Shown one piece after another: positions 25,278 to 34,671 of a stretch of 64,000 nucleotides of DNA. Under the pieces are notes generated by a model. The model worked only from the letters and a program-made list of their open reading frames with translations. It had not been told where the DNA came from and did no database searches. Origin of the DNA: Bin76 sp963665765 (GTDB lineage: Bacteria; Actinomycetota; Acidimicrobiia; Spongiisociales; ZC4RG35); NCBI GenBank assembly GCA_963665765.1, contig OY762464.1:868001-932000 (forward strand), written 5' to 3'. Made by a program: the position numbers and the translations under genes. Positions within the stretch are counted from its first letter, which is position 1; each line of letters opens with the position of its first letter.

Positions 25278-25784
25278 CTATCGTGCGGGCAGGAGCCGCA
25301 AGCCCCATCGGGTGGGCCTCGCAACGGCCCCGCAGTCCAGAGCGGGCCGAGGATCGATGTACCGGCCGTCCACCCTCACCGAGAGGTGAACCGCCGCCCG
25401 GCCGTGATGGCGGCCGGTTCTCCCCAGCGGTTGGCCCGTCCTCACCTTCCGGCCCGACACGACCCACACCTCCGACAAAAAGGAAAGACTTACCCTCATC
25501 CGTGGCCGAGGCGCGATGGTGACCGACAACATCCCGGCCACCTCTCCGGCAAAGGTGACCGTCCCCGAGGCGGGCGCCCGCGCCACGGCGCCCGCCGGAG
25601 AAGCCAAATCCACCCCGAAGTGGCCTCCCTGTCTCACCGGATCAAAGGGCCGCACCATCTTGCCACCGACCGGCGGAGCAAGCACCATCGCGCAGGGCGG
25701 CGCCGCCCGGGCCGGAAGGGAGAGGGCCGCCAGCAGCGCCGCGGCCAGCAACACGACTCCCCCACACCGGATTCGAATGACCAT
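25278..25784 (-). CDS. M23-family (LytM-like) peptidase domain protein, possibly inactive
   Basis: The 168-residue protein has an N-terminal signal segment (VVLLAAALLAALSLPARAAP) and a LytM-type fold: GGHFGVDLASPAGAVARAPA holds the HxxxD metal pair, and AAVHLSVRVDGRYIDP corresponds to the second motif. Family members have HxH there; this protein keeps the second His but has Ala in place of the first, the catalytic base. It may therefore bind rather than cut peptidoglycan, as EnvC and NlpD do. The ATG at 25784 gives the clean signal peptide. It is 56 bp upstream of nadD. Confidence 0.72.
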   Translation of the reverse strand: MVIRIRCGGVVLLAAALLAALSLPARAAPPCAMVLAPPVGGKMVRPFDPVRQGGHFGVDLASPAGAVARAPASGTVTFAGEVAGMLSVTIAPRPRMRVSLSFLSEVWVVSGRKVRTGQPLGRTGRHHGRAAVHLSVRVDGRYIDPRPALDCGAVARPTRWGLRLLPAR

Positions 25785-25935
25785 TTCATCAGGTTGGCTC
25801 GCTTCGTCCCGACCTTTCAAGCTCTTTCATCGAAAGTTTTTGCTCACCGACGGCTGTTTCTTCGGATGGAGCCGATCCTGACCGCACTATCTTGTGAGAT
25901 TGATCATCCAGCCCGCCGAAAGGGGAATCCCTCCT

Positions 25936-26943
25936 TTGGACAAAGTCAAGGTCGCCCTGATGGGATTCGGGAGAATCGGACGCAATCTCTTTCGATTGCT
26001 GAGCGGTCATCCCTTCCTGGAAGTGGGGGCCATCGCCGACCTGGCTGATCCGGTGGGCCTGGCTTATCTGCTCAAATACGACTCCATCTATGGCCGGTTC
26101 CCCAAGCCGGTCTCCTACCGGAACGGTTCTCTGGTGGTCGGAGAGCGGCGCATCCCCATCTTCGCCGACCGGAATCCCGGCGAGACGGACTGGAGCGACC
26201 TGGGTATTTCCCTGGTGGTGCAAGCCACCGGACGGCATGGCACCTTCCGGGAGTGCCGCAGGCATCTCACCGCCGGCGCCCGGGGGGTGGTGCTGGCGTC
26301 CACTCCCCAAGTCTTGGGAGACATTCCGATTCTGCTGCGCGGAGTGAACGACCATCTGCTCCGCCCGGACACCAAAGTCATCGCGCTCGGCTCCAACACC
26401 TCCAACGCCCTGGCGCCCGTCCTGTGGACCCTGGCGGACAATTTCGGGTTGAAACGAGGGTTTTTCACCAGCGTCCATGCCATGACCAATGCCCAACGGC
26501 TGGCGGACGTACCCACCTCCGGTTTCCGATCAAGCCGGGCGGCGGCCGACAACATCATTCCCTCCCCCACCGATACGGCCCGCATCCTGACGGCCGCCCG
26601 TCCCGAATTCGCCGGCCGGTTGAGTTCGCTGGCCCTCAACGTTCCGGTGGTGGACGGCTCCACTGTCGACCTGGTAACCGAATTGGATACCCCGGTGGAT
26701 GTCAACCGGGTGAACCAGGAGGTCCGTTCGGCCTGCGAAACCCGCTACCGGGGGATCGTTGAGTACTCCACCGATCCGATCGTCTCCTCCGACGTCACCG
26801 GCGCCACAGAATCGGCGGTCTTCGACAGTCTGGCCACCATGGTGATGGGCGACCGCCTCACCAAGACAGTGACGTGGTTCAACAACGGATGGGGCTACTC
26901 GGCCCGGATCGTGGAGGTGCTGGAGAGGATGAGCGACAAATGA
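25936..26943 (+). CDS. GAPDH-like protein lacking the catalytic cysteine
   Basis: The 335-residue protein is a full-length GAPDH homologue: NAD-binding GFGRIGRNLFRLL, the His-containing TSVHAMTNAQRLADVP, and the C-terminal WFNNGWGYSARIVEVLE. At the active site, where GAPDH has SNASCTTNCLAP, this protein reads LGSNTSNALAP, so the nucleophilic Cys is Asn and the second Cys is Ala. It cannot perform normal oxidative phosphorylation of glyceraldehyde-3-phosphate. TTG 25936 (L-D-K-V-K-V-A) gives the typical start; a GTG at 25894 is also possible. Its stop overlaps the ATG of an intact GAPDH gene (ATGA), so the two are coupled and may form mixed tetramers. Confidence 0.82.
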   Translation: MDKVKVALMGFGRIGRNLFRLLSGHPFLEVGAIADLADPVGLAYLLKYDSIYGRFPKPVSYRNGSLVVGERRIPIFADRNPGETDWSDLGISLVVQATGRHGTFRECRRHLTAGARGVVLASTPQVLGDIPILLRGVNDHLLRPDTKVIALGSNTSNALAPVLWTLADNFGLKRGFFTSVHAMTNAQRLADVPTSGFRSSRAAADNIIPSPTDTARILTAARPEFAGRLSSLALNVPVVDGSTVDLVTELDTPVDVNRVNQEVRSACETRYRGIVEYSTDPIVSSDVTGATESAVFDSLATMVMGDRLTKTVTWFNNGWGYSARIVEVLERMSDK

Positions 26944-27953
26944 CCGCCCGGGTGGCCATCAATGGCTTCGGCCGGATCGGACGGTCGGTGTTGCGGATCC
27001 TGATCGGGCGCGACCTTCCCGATCTGGAGGTGGTGGCCATCAACGATCTGGCCGACGACGACGTGCTGGCCTATCTCCTTCGCTACGACTCGGTGATGGG
27101 GCCTTTGCGGGAAGAGGTGAGCCTCTCCGAAGGGGTGATGACGGTGGGCTGCCACCGTGTCCACATGCTTTCCGAACCCCGGCCCGCCCGGTTGCCGTGG
27201 GCCGAGCGGGGGATCAATATCGTGGTGGAGTCCACCGGGGTTTTCCGCACTCGCCAAACCCTGACCGGACACTTGGAAGCCGGCGCCGAAAAGGTGATCC
27301 TCACTGTTCCTCCCAAAGACCCTCTGGATCTGACCGTAGTCCTGGGTGTGAACGATCACCTGCTCGGACCGGACGCCTCCCTCATCTCCAACGCCTCCTG
27401 CACCACCAACTGCCTGGCCCCCATCGCCAAGATTCTCAACGATCGCTACTTGATTCGAAAAGGATTGATGACCACGGTTCACGCCTACACCAACGATCAG
27501 CGGTTGGCGGACGTCCCTCATGCCGACCTCCGCCGGAGCCGGGCCGCCACCGAAAACATCATTCCCACCACCACCGGAGCGGCCAGAGCGGTGGGTACGG
27601 TCCTGCCCGAATTGGCGGGCCGGCTGGACGGCATGGCGATGCGGGTGCCGGTGGCCGACGGCTCGCTAGTGGATCTGGTGGTTCAATTGGATGAACCGAT
27701 CACCGCCGAGGGCCTGAACGAGACGGTACGAATAGCCGCGACCGGCCCCTTCGCCGGGATCGTCGAATACACCGAGGCGCCGGTGGTCTCCTCCGACATC
27801 ATCGGCAACCCCCATTCCAGCATCTTCGACGCCGGGGGAACCGCCGTGCTGGGCGCCAACCTGGCCAAGGTTCTGGCCTGGTACGACAACGAGTGGGGTT
27901 ATTCCAACCGGGTGGTCGACCTCATCGAACGCCTGATCACACCGGCTACCTGA
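26940..27953 (+). CDS. gap: Glyceraldehyde-3-phosphate dehydrogenase
   Basis: GapA oxidises glyceraldehyde-3-phosphate to 1,3-bisphosphoglycerate with NAD(P). The 337-residue protein has INGFGRIGRSVLR at the N-terminus, the catalytic SNASCTTNCLAP, TTVHAYTNDQRLAD with the active-site His, and WYDNEWGYSNRVVDL. The ATG at 26940 overlaps the stop of the Cys-less paralogue. The usual downstream pgk and tpiA are not present. Its end overlaps the convergent VWA gene by 8 bp. Confidence 0.94.
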   Translation: MTARVAINGFGRIGRSVLRILIGRDLPDLEVVAINDLADDDVLAYLLRYDSVMGPLREEVSLSEGVMTVGCHRVHMLSEPRPARLPWAERGINIVVESTGVFRTRQTLTGHLEAGAEKVILTVPPKDPLDLTVVLGVNDHLLGPDASLISNASCTTNCLAPIAKILNDRYLIRKGLMTTVHAYTNDQRLADVPHADLRRSRAATENIIPTTTGAARAVGTVLPELAGRLDGMAMRVPVADGSLVDLVVQLDEPITAEGLNETVRIAATGPFAGIVEYTEAPVVSSDIIGNPHSSIFDAGGTAVLGANLAKVLAWYDNEWGYSNRVVDLIERLITPAT

Positions 27954-29388
27954 CCCGCCGGACGGGCGGGCGGAGACGGTGGTCGGCCAGTTGCTCGACA
28001 AACCGCTCCAACTGCCGCAGGTTCCTCACCTCGTACACCTCGGTGCACCAGGCGCCCATCCGGGTCATCAGGGAGTCACCGGTGTTCCAGTAGGCCCGCG
28101 GTTCGGGGTTCAGCCAGTAGATCGCCTCGGCGGTGTTCGCCGCCGCCGCCAAGGCCGGATCATCAAAATCCCGATAATTGTTGCGGGCATCGCCGGCAAT
28201 GATCACCGTCGACCGGGCGGTTAGTTCGCTCCCGTACCGGTCGCCGAACCGTGACAGAGCATTCCCGTAGTCGGAATGCCCGTCCAACTCCACCACCTCG
28301 GCTTCGGCGAATATCCGTTCGGCCACCACCCCGAAGCGGAGTCCCGGCGACAGCAAATGGGTGATCTCATCCACACCGTCCACGAAGGCAAATGCGCGCA
28401 GCCCCGAGAATCGGGCGGACATGGCGTAGGTGAACTGGAGAGTGAACCGGGCAAAGGTCGCCATCGAACCGGATACGTCACACAGCAAAAAGATCTGAGG
28501 CCGAAATCGGCGGTGGGAGCGAAAGCGCAGATCCAGGGGCACCCCGCCGGAAGCGAGCGAGGCTCGCAGAGTCCGGCGAAAATCCAGCCGACCCCGGCGT
28601 CGGTGGAGGTCGCGACGGGCGAGACGGGTAGCCAATTTGCGGGTGAGCGGCCCGATCAGTTCCTCGATCCGGCGGAGTTGCGACTCCGAAGCGTGCATAA
28701 GATCCACCTCCTCGAGCGGCGGCGCTCGCAGGGTGGCGGCCACCGGGCCCCTGCCCCGATCGGCCACCAGGCGGCGACGGATCTCGGCCATCAATTCCTG
28801 CCTCAGTCGCTCTATCAGGGCGTCGGTCTGCTCGGAGCGGAGACGATCGGCCCAGGCGTCCTGGTTCAGACCGGGGTGGGCATCGGCCTGTTCCGCCGTT
28901 TCTGTCAAGAGTTCCCGCAGCAGATCAAGATCCAGCCGGCGCAGTGTGCGGTAGAGGTAATAGGCGCCTCCCACCGGACGCCCCGAGGTCATCCCGGCCA
29001 ACTCTTCGACCGCCTGCCGCACCAGATGGCCCAGCGCCTCCCAGTCCCCGGTGGCCAGCGCGGCGGCCAATGCCTCGGTCAGAGAACCCCCGCCCCCCGA
29101 TGACCCTCCATGCGCAGACTCCCCCGACGCCCCGCCCGGAGTATCGGACTGCTCCTCCGGTGGAGGTGGGGGACGATCCAGCGCGAAATACACTTCGAAA
29201 GCGGTGTCGAACGCCTCCTGATCCCGGACGGATTTGACCAGGGTGGCGCCCAAGGCAGTCTTGAGAGCGGAGCGGTCGGCCAGTTCGATGACCTGCAAGG
29301 CGTCGGTGGCGTCGATCGTCTCCACCATCGACACGGGCACTCCGGCCACCCTCAGCTCCTCCACGAAGTCGGTGAGAAGACTCAGCAC
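27946..29388 (-). CDS. VWA-domain (CoxE-like) protein
   Basis: The 480-residue protein has a helical N-terminal part, an acidic/glycine-rich linker near residues 90-115, and a C-terminal von Willebrand A domain with the MIDAS-like sequence FLLCDVSGSMATFARF near residue 310. It matches CoxE-type partners of MoxR ATPases, which help insert metals or assemble enzyme complexes. The MoxR gene is 9 bp upstream, forming one operon. No cox-type dehydrogenase is nearby, so the client is unknown. Confidence 0.83.
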   Translation of the reverse strand: MLSLLTDFVEELRVAGVPVSMVETIDATDALQVIELADRSALKTALGATLVKSVRDQEAFDTAFEVYFALDRPPPPPEEQSDTPGGASGESAHGGSSGGGGSLTEALAAALATGDWEALGHLVRQAVEELAGMTSGRPVGGAYYLYRTLRRLDLDLLRELLTETAEQADAHPGLNQDAWADRLRSEQTDALIERLRQELMAEIRRRLVADRGRGPVAATLRAPPLEEVDLMHASESQLRRIEELIGPLTRKLATRLARRDLHRRRGRLDFRRTLRASLASGGVPLDLRFRSHRRFRPQIFLLCDVSGSMATFARFTLQFTYAMSARFSGLRAFAFVDGVDEITHLLSPGLRFGVVAERIFAEAEVVELDGHSDYGNALSRFGDRYGSELTARSTVIIAGDARNNYRDFDDPALAAAANTAEAIYWLNPEPRAYWNTGDSLMTRMGAWCTEVYEVRNLRQLERFVEQLADHRLRPPVRRVR

Positions 29389-29397
29389 ACCTCTGCC

Positions 29398-30177
29398 TCA
29401 GACCCCGGCGGCCAGTTCCTTGCCGGCGAGTTCTATATCGGCTTGATATTTGAGCAGGACGTGGGCGGTTTCGGAAAACACTTCCGGATCGATCCTCTCC
29501 ACTCCGAGGGTCACCAGGGTGTTTGCCCAGTCAATGGTCTCCGAAACCGAGGGTGGCTTCTTGAGGGCCATGCTTCGGAGGCTGCGGGCCATGTGGGCGA
29601 TCGACCCCGCCAAAGCTTGCGGAAGACCCGGCGCCCGGGTCAGCAGAATGGCTCTCTCCCGATCGGGGCTGGGATAGGGGATGTAAAGAAACAGACAGCG
29701 CCGCCGGAGCGCCTCCGACAGGTCGCGGGTGTTGTTCGAGGTGAGAATCACCAGCGGTTGGGATCCGGCTCGGACGGTCCCCAACTCGGGGATGGTGATC
29801 TGAAATTCGGAGAGCACTTCCAAAAGCAGGGCCTCGGTCTCCATCTCCACCCGATCCAGCTCATCCACCAACAGCACCACCGGGTCAGGCGATGAAATGG
29901 CGGCCAGCAGCGGCCGGGAAAGCAGGAAACTCTCCGAGAAGATATCCTCCTCGATCTGGCCCCATCCCGAAGAAGGATCGGCCGAGATGCGCAGCAATTG
30001 TTTCCGATAGTTCCACTCATAGAGGGCCTTGGACTCGTCGAGACCCTCATAGCACTGCAGGCGCACCAGCTTCCGGCCGGTGGCGCCCGCCAGCGCCTTG
30101 GCCAGTTCGGTTTTCCCCACCCCCGCCGGACCTTCGGCCAACACCGGCTTTCCCAACCGATCCGCCAGATACACCAC
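29398..30177 (-). CDS. MoxR-family AAA ATPase
   Basis: The ATPase has Walker A (EGPAGVGKTELAKALA), Walker B (VVLLVDELDRVE), sensor 1 (LVILTSNNTRDLSEALRRR) and a C-terminal lid (EWNYRKQLL lies in between). MoxR proteins act with VWA partners as chaperones, and the CoxE-like gene follows by 9 bp. GTG 30177 is the first usual start. However, the frame is open upstream to a TGA at 30265-30267 and encodes SPQGIAAALADQGYLASERI, which looks like the family's normal N-terminal helix. A rare ATT start at 30261 may be the real one. Confidence 0.82.
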   Translation of the reverse strand: MVYLADRLGKPVLAEGPAGVGKTELAKALAGATGRKLVRLQCYEGLDESKALYEWNYRKQLLRISADPSSGWGQIEEDIFSESFLLSRPLLAAISSPDPVVLLVDELDRVEMETEALLLEVLSEFQITIPELGTVRAGSQPLVILTSNNTRDLSEALRRRCLFLYIPYPSPDRERAILLTRAPGLPQALAGSIAHMARSLRSMALKKPPSVSETIDWANTLVTLGVERIDPEVFSETAHVLLKYQADIELAGKELAAGV

Positions 30178-30684
30178 TTGCGCGATCCGTTCGGAAGCCA
30201 GATAGCCCTGATCGGCCAGCGCGGCGGCTATACCCTGTGGAGATTCGAGCGTATCAAGAATGGCTCACCGGATTTTAGCGGACAGTTGAAAAGCGCCCGG
30301 CAGGCCCGGCCGGGTGGCGCGAACAGCTTTGGGAGTTTGCCGGTCCCATGTCGCGATTTCCCGCCTGAGTCGCGATTTGTCCCTTAATTTGGGTTGCCCG
30401 CCCCCGCCACCGCCGTTCCTGGTTTTCACAACCTTTTCGCGCCCGGTCGTGGGCGGGGAGAATGGTTGTCGGGTTGTTCCGGTTAGGGATAGAGCTCTGG
30501 CGCCCGAGACCGGGTGGGTATTTCGATAGCTTCTTACAGTCTGCCGGACTGCTGGGCGGGGGTCAACCTGTGGGAGGTGATCATTTTGCCGACTTCGGGG
30601 AATTTCGGGCGGCTTCGGTTGGTGGATGGCGAAACCGGCCGCGACGGGCAGGTCGGGGCGTTCCGGTAATCTTGGTGGCACAAA
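30178..30684. other. Divergent control region between moxR and trkA
   Basis: Apart from the possible N-terminal extension of the MoxR gene (to 30261), the stretch has no recognisable gene. A 138-codon frame on the minus strand has no known motif. It must contain both divergent promoters; none stands out. I looked for a c-di-AMP riboswitch ahead of trkA and did not see one. Confidence 0.45.
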
Positions 30685-32034
30685 ATGAAAATAATTATCG
30701 TGGGGGCCGGGGCGGTCGGCAGCTACCTGGCCGAGCGCTTCTCATCTGATGGCCAAGACATAGTGGTGGTTGAGAAGAACCCCCTGATCGCCGAAAGCCT
30801 CAACTCCCGATTGGATGTGTTCACCATCACCGGCAACGGGGCCGGCCAGAACACCCTGAAAGAAGCCATAGCTGTGGTGGGAGACCCGGTGGACCTGTTG
30901 ATCGCGGTCACCGACCAGGACGGGGTCAACGCCTTGGCCTGTCACTCGGCCACCACCCTGGGCATCAGGCAGACCGTAGCGCGCATCTCCGACTCCGGCC
31001 TGCGGTCGGGGTTGCACAGCATGGGAGTCAAGGTGGTGATCGATCCCGACGACGAGACCGCCGATGAACTGGTCCGGCTGGTGCGGCTGGGCGGGCTTTC
31101 CGAGCACTGGGAGTTTGCCGAGGGAAGCCTGCTGCTGGTGGGCGCCATCGCCCAACCCGGATCTTCGCTCTTGCACCGACCCCTGAAGGAGTTGGCGCCG
31201 ACCAAAAGAAAACGCGATTTTCTGGTGGTGGCGGTGATCAGAGACGGCGAGACCATGGTGGCTCGGGGAAACACTCAGGTGCAGCAGGGTGATCACGTAC
31301 TGATGATGGTGGCGCGCCGCGACGTCCGGTTTGCCGCCAACCTCTTGGGGATCAGGACCCGGCTTCCCAACCGCGTGGTGGTTACCGGCGACTCCCGGCT
31401 GTCCCGGGTGGCGATCCGCAAGTTGGGCAAGCCGTGGCTACAGGTGGTGTTTATCTCCAACGACCATGACTTTTGCCGCGTGGTGGCCGACGTGAACCCC
31501 AAGGTGCTGGTTATCTTGGACGACCCGGCCAATCCTCAGACCTTGGGAAGGCTCGATCTCGGAGAGCGGGACGCACTATTGGCTCTTTCCGAAGAGGACG
31601 CCCAGAACGCACTGGTGTGCATGCTGGCCAAGGCAATGGGCGTTCCGATGGCGGTAGCCCGTCTCCACAACCCCCACTATGTGGGACTGCTGGAGGGGAG
31701 GGGAATCGACGCGGCCGTTTCTCCCCGCCTCCTGGCCGCCGGAAGCATCCTTCGCTATGTCCGGCGGGGGATCGTCCACTCGGTGGTTACCTTCAGCGAT
31801 TCCGACGCCGAGGCTATCGAATTGGATGTGATGGCGGAGAGCCCGGTAGCGGGCCGGCGGCTCATGGACATCGACCTCCCCAGCGGGTCCCTGGTGGGAG
31901 GGGTCGTTCACAACAAGACCCCGGTCCTGGCGAAGGGCGACACCATAATTCGGCCCGGAGACCGGATTGTGGTGTTCAGCCTCCCTGAGCACATCCCCGC
32001 CCTCGAGAACATCTTCCACGGAAAAGAGACATGA
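30685..32034 (+). CDS. trkA: Trk potassium uptake regulator TrkA
   Basis: The 449-residue cytoplasmic protein has two RCK halves. The first begins MKIIIVGAGAVGSYLAERF with the Rossmann NAD-binding GxGxxG, the second starts near residue 230 (NRVVVTGDSRLSRVAI). TrkA-C domains follow each. It gates the TrkH channel in response to nucleotides. The ATG of trkH overlaps its stop (ATGA). Confidence 0.94.
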   Translation: MKIIIVGAGAVGSYLAERFSSDGQDIVVVEKNPLIAESLNSRLDVFTITGNGAGQNTLKEAIAVVGDPVDLLIAVTDQDGVNALACHSATTLGIRQTVARISDSGLRSGLHSMGVKVVIDPDDETADELVRLVRLGGLSEHWEFAEGSLLLVGAIAQPGSSLLHRPLKELAPTKRKRDFLVVAVIRDGETMVARGNTQVQQGDHVLMMVARRDVRFAANLLGIRTRLPNRVVVTGDSRLSRVAIRKLGKPWLQVVFISNDHDFCRVVADVNPKVLVILDDPANPQTLGRLDLGERDALLALSEEDAQNALVCMLAKAMGVPMAVARLHNPHYVGLLEGRGIDAAVSPRLLAAGSILRYVRRGIVHSVVTFSDSDAEAIELDVMAESPVAGRRLMDIDLPSGSLVGGVVHNKTPVLAKGDTIIRPGDRIVVFSLPEHIPALENIFHGKET

Positions 32035-33524
32035 AACTCTCCGCCGCGGTGGGCTGGCTGGGCCGCCGCGGCATGTTGGCCTCACTGCTGCTGATCACCG
32101 GCGTGACCGCCATGGCGGCGGGACTGATGATGCTCCTGGCCGCCGGCGTTTCCCTCCTCTACGGCGAAATCTCCGAGGCCCGGGCCATCGCAGCCGCGGC
32201 CGTGATAACCATCGGATTGGGCGCTCTGCTGCGCTGGTCGGTTGGGAAACCCACCACCCTCACCACCCGAGCAGGCTTCGCAGGAGTGGGTATCGCCTGG
32301 CTGTTGATGTCGGTGTGCGGAACCATGCCCTATCTGTTCTCCGGGGCCATCCCCGACATCACGGATGCCTTCTTCGAGACGGTTTCGGGGTTCACCACCA
32401 CCGGCGCTTCGCTGGTGCCCGACCCGAGCCAACTCCCCCACGGCATCCTCTTTTGGAGGTCGCTCACCCAATGGATGGGAGGAATGGGGATAATCGTCAT
32501 GTTCGTGGCGGTGCTGCCCCTGTTGGGAGTCGGGGGGGTGGAGTTGGCCCGCGCCGAGTCCCCCGGGGCCAACCCGGACCGTCTCACTCCCCGCTTCCAG
32601 GACACCGCCAAGCGCCTTTGGATGATCTACATGACTCTCACCTGTGTGGAGATACTCATGCTGCTGTGGGCAGGCGACATGAATCTCTTCCAGGCCGTTA
32701 ACCACTCCCTGACCACCATGTCCACCGGGGGGTTCGGAACCGAGCCCACCTCCATAGCCGAGTTCGGGCCCTACACCCAATGGGTGATCATTGTCTTCAT
32801 GGCCATGGCGGGCATCTCCTTTGCCCTTCACTACCGGGCGCTTTTGAACCCCGGCCGGTATTGGCGGAACGAGGAGTTCAGGGTGTATGCCACGACGGCG
32901 CTGGTCGCCGCCGCCTGGCTCACCATCGCTTTGGCCAACTACGGAAGCGAGTGGGAGGAGGCCGTGCGCGACGGCGCCTTCACCGCCCTGTCGATGGTCA
33001 CCACCACCGGCTTCAGCACCGCCGACTTCGGAACATGGGCGCCCCCCATGCATATCCTCTTGCTGATTCTGATGACGGTCGGCGGTATGGCCGGATCAAC
33101 CGCGGGAGGAATAAAGAGCTTTCGGATCAAGATTCTGGCCAACACCGCGGTCACCGCACTTCGGCGGGTGATCCACCCGCGGGGAATATTCCTGGTACGG
33201 CTCAACAGTCAGGTCGTCTCCATCAATTTCATCATGGGAATCTTCGCCTTCTTCGTGCTGTACATGTTCCTACTGGGAACCGGCGCCGTCCTGTTCAGCG
33301 CTATCGAAGCCTGGCAGGGATCCACCGACCTGGTCACCTCCGTCTCGGCCGCGGTGGCCAGTCTGGGGAATATCGGACCCGGACTGGGTGAGGTGGGACC
33401 GTCCGCCAACTACGCGATGATCTCCATGCCCGGCAAGTGGTTCCTGTCCCTGCTGATGATCGTGGGGCGGCTCGAGATACTGCCGATCATGGTGCTGTTC
33501 ATGCCGTCGGTGTGGCGCAAATGA
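32031..33524 (+). CDS. trkH: Trk potassium transporter subunit TrkH
   Basis: The 497-residue membrane protein has the four-repeat M1-P-M2 structure of TrkH/KtrB. Filter regions are visible as VSGFTTTGASLV (near 120), TTMSTGGFGTEP (near 230), MVTTTGFSTADFG (near 325) and ASLGNIGPGLGEVG (near 445). It carries K+ uptake and is regulated by TrkA, encoded just before it. The next gene, proB, is convergent and begins after 55 bp. Obvious hairpin terminators were not found there. Confidence 0.94.
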   Translation: MKLSAAVGWLGRRGMLASLLLITGVTAMAAGLMMLLAAGVSLLYGEISEARAIAAAAVITIGLGALLRWSVGKPTTLTTRAGFAGVGIAWLLMSVCGTMPYLFSGAIPDITDAFFETVSGFTTTGASLVPDPSQLPHGILFWRSLTQWMGGMGIIVMFVAVLPLLGVGGVELARAESPGANPDRLTPRFQDTAKRLWMIYMTLTCVEILMLLWAGDMNLFQAVNHSLTTMSTGGFGTEPTSIAEFGPYTQWVIIVFMAMAGISFALHYRALLNPGRYWRNEEFRVYATTALVAAAWLTIALANYGSEWEEAVRDGAFTALSMVTTTGFSTADFGTWAPPMHILLLILMTVGGMAGSTAGGIKSFRIKILANTAVTALRRVIHPRGIFLVRLNSQVVSINFIMGIFAFFVLYMFLLGTGAVLFSAIEAWQGSTDLVTSVSAAVASLGNIGPGLGEVGPSANYAMISMPGKWFLSLLMIVGRLEILPIMVLFMPSVWRK

Positions 33525-33579
33525 GACCCCGACCCTCAGGTTCGGGCCAAGGTGGACGAACCGGCGCTCGGCCCGTCTC

Positions 33580-34671
33580 TTATTCCGCCAGCACCACCAA
33601 ATCGTCACGATGGATAAGTTCCACGGTAGGTTGACCGCTCACCCGCAGACTCCGGCACTGGTGGGCCGCGATCCGAGTGATGCCTTTGGCGATCACCCTT
33701 CCGTCGGGGTTCAGCACCTCCACCGCCTCCCGGGCGGCGAAGTCCCCTTCGATCTCCTGCACTCCCACCGGCAGCAAACTCTTCTTGCCCCTGGTGATCG
33801 CCCGCACCGCCCCGGCGTCCACCCTCACCCGTCCCCGGGTCTCCAAGCCGAAGGCCACCCACAGTTTGCGGGCGCTGAGCGTGCGGGAATTGGGCTGAAC
33901 CCAGGTCCCCACCGGTTCCCCTCCACAAATCCGGGCCACCATGTCCGGTGGGGAAGAGGAGGCCACCACTGTCGGAATCCCCGAGAAGGCCGCCATCCGG
34001 GCCGCGGCCACTTTGCTGAACACTCCTCCCGATCCCAAAGCTCCCCCGGGCAGGCGAGCAATGGAATCCAGTCGATGATCGTCGGATGTGATCTCGTCCA
34101 GCAACTCTGCACCCGGACCGGAGGGATCGGAGGAGTACAGACCCGGCGTGTCGGTGAGCAGGATCAAAAGATCGGCGGAGATGAGATGGGAGACCAGAGC
34201 CGCCAGGCGATCGTTGTCTCCCACCCGCAACTCCTCCACCCCGACCGTGTCGTTCTCGTTGACCACGGGTACGATGCCTCGCTCCAACATGGCCAGAAGA
34301 GCCATGCGGGCGTTGAGATAGGGGGTGCGGTCGGCCAGTATCCCTCGGGTTAGTAACACCTGGCCGGCCACCAGGCCCCGTTGGGCGAATTCGGCCGTAT
34401 AGAGGCCCATCAGTCGACCCTGGCCGACCGCCGCCGCCACCTGCAACCCCGCCAGATCGGTCGGGCGGGCTCCCAGACCCAGGGCCGGCATTCCGGCCGC
34501 CACCGCTCCCGAGGTGACCAGCGCGGTCGGATAGCCCGAGGCCAGGGCCTGCGCCACTTGCTCCACCACTTTGGCAAGGGCGGCCGGATCGAGTCCCTCT
34601 CCCAGCCGCACCAGGCTGGACGAGCCGATTTTGATTACCACGGCGCGGCCCCGGGGCAAAGAACCTCTCAA
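33580..34671 (-). CDS. proB: Glutamate 5-kinase
   Basis: ProB phosphorylates glutamate in the first step of proline synthesis. The 363-residue protein has the amino acid kinase domain (VVIKIGSSSLVR, LVTSGAVAAGMPALGL, VVNENDTVGVEELRVGDND) and a C-terminal PUA domain from about residue 275. Its ATG overlaps the obgE stop by 4 bp, as in many actinobacteria. The normal next gene, proA, is absent here. Confidence 0.94.
   Translation of the reverse strand: MRGSLPRGRAVVIKIGSSSLVRLGEGLDPAALAKVVEQVAQALASGYPTALVTSGAVAAGMPALGLGARPTDLAGLQVAAAVGQGRLMGLYTAEFAQRGLVAGQVLLTRGILADRTPYLNARMALLAMLERGIVPVVNENDTVGVEELRVGDNDRLAALVSHLISADLLILLTDTPGLYSSDPSGPGAELLDEITSDDHRLDSIARLPGGALGSGGVFSKVAAARMAAFSGIPTVVASSSPPDMVARICGGEPVGTWVQPNSRTLSARKLWVAFGLETRGRVRVDAGAVRAITRGKKSLLPVGVQEIEGDFAAREAVEVLNPDGRVIAKGITRIAAHQCRSLRVSGQPTVELIHRDDLVVLAE

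Noticed and set aside
30265..30681. 138-codon minus-strand frame between moxR and trkA
   Set aside because: It has no known motif, is rich in Pro and Arg, and covers the expected divergent promoters.
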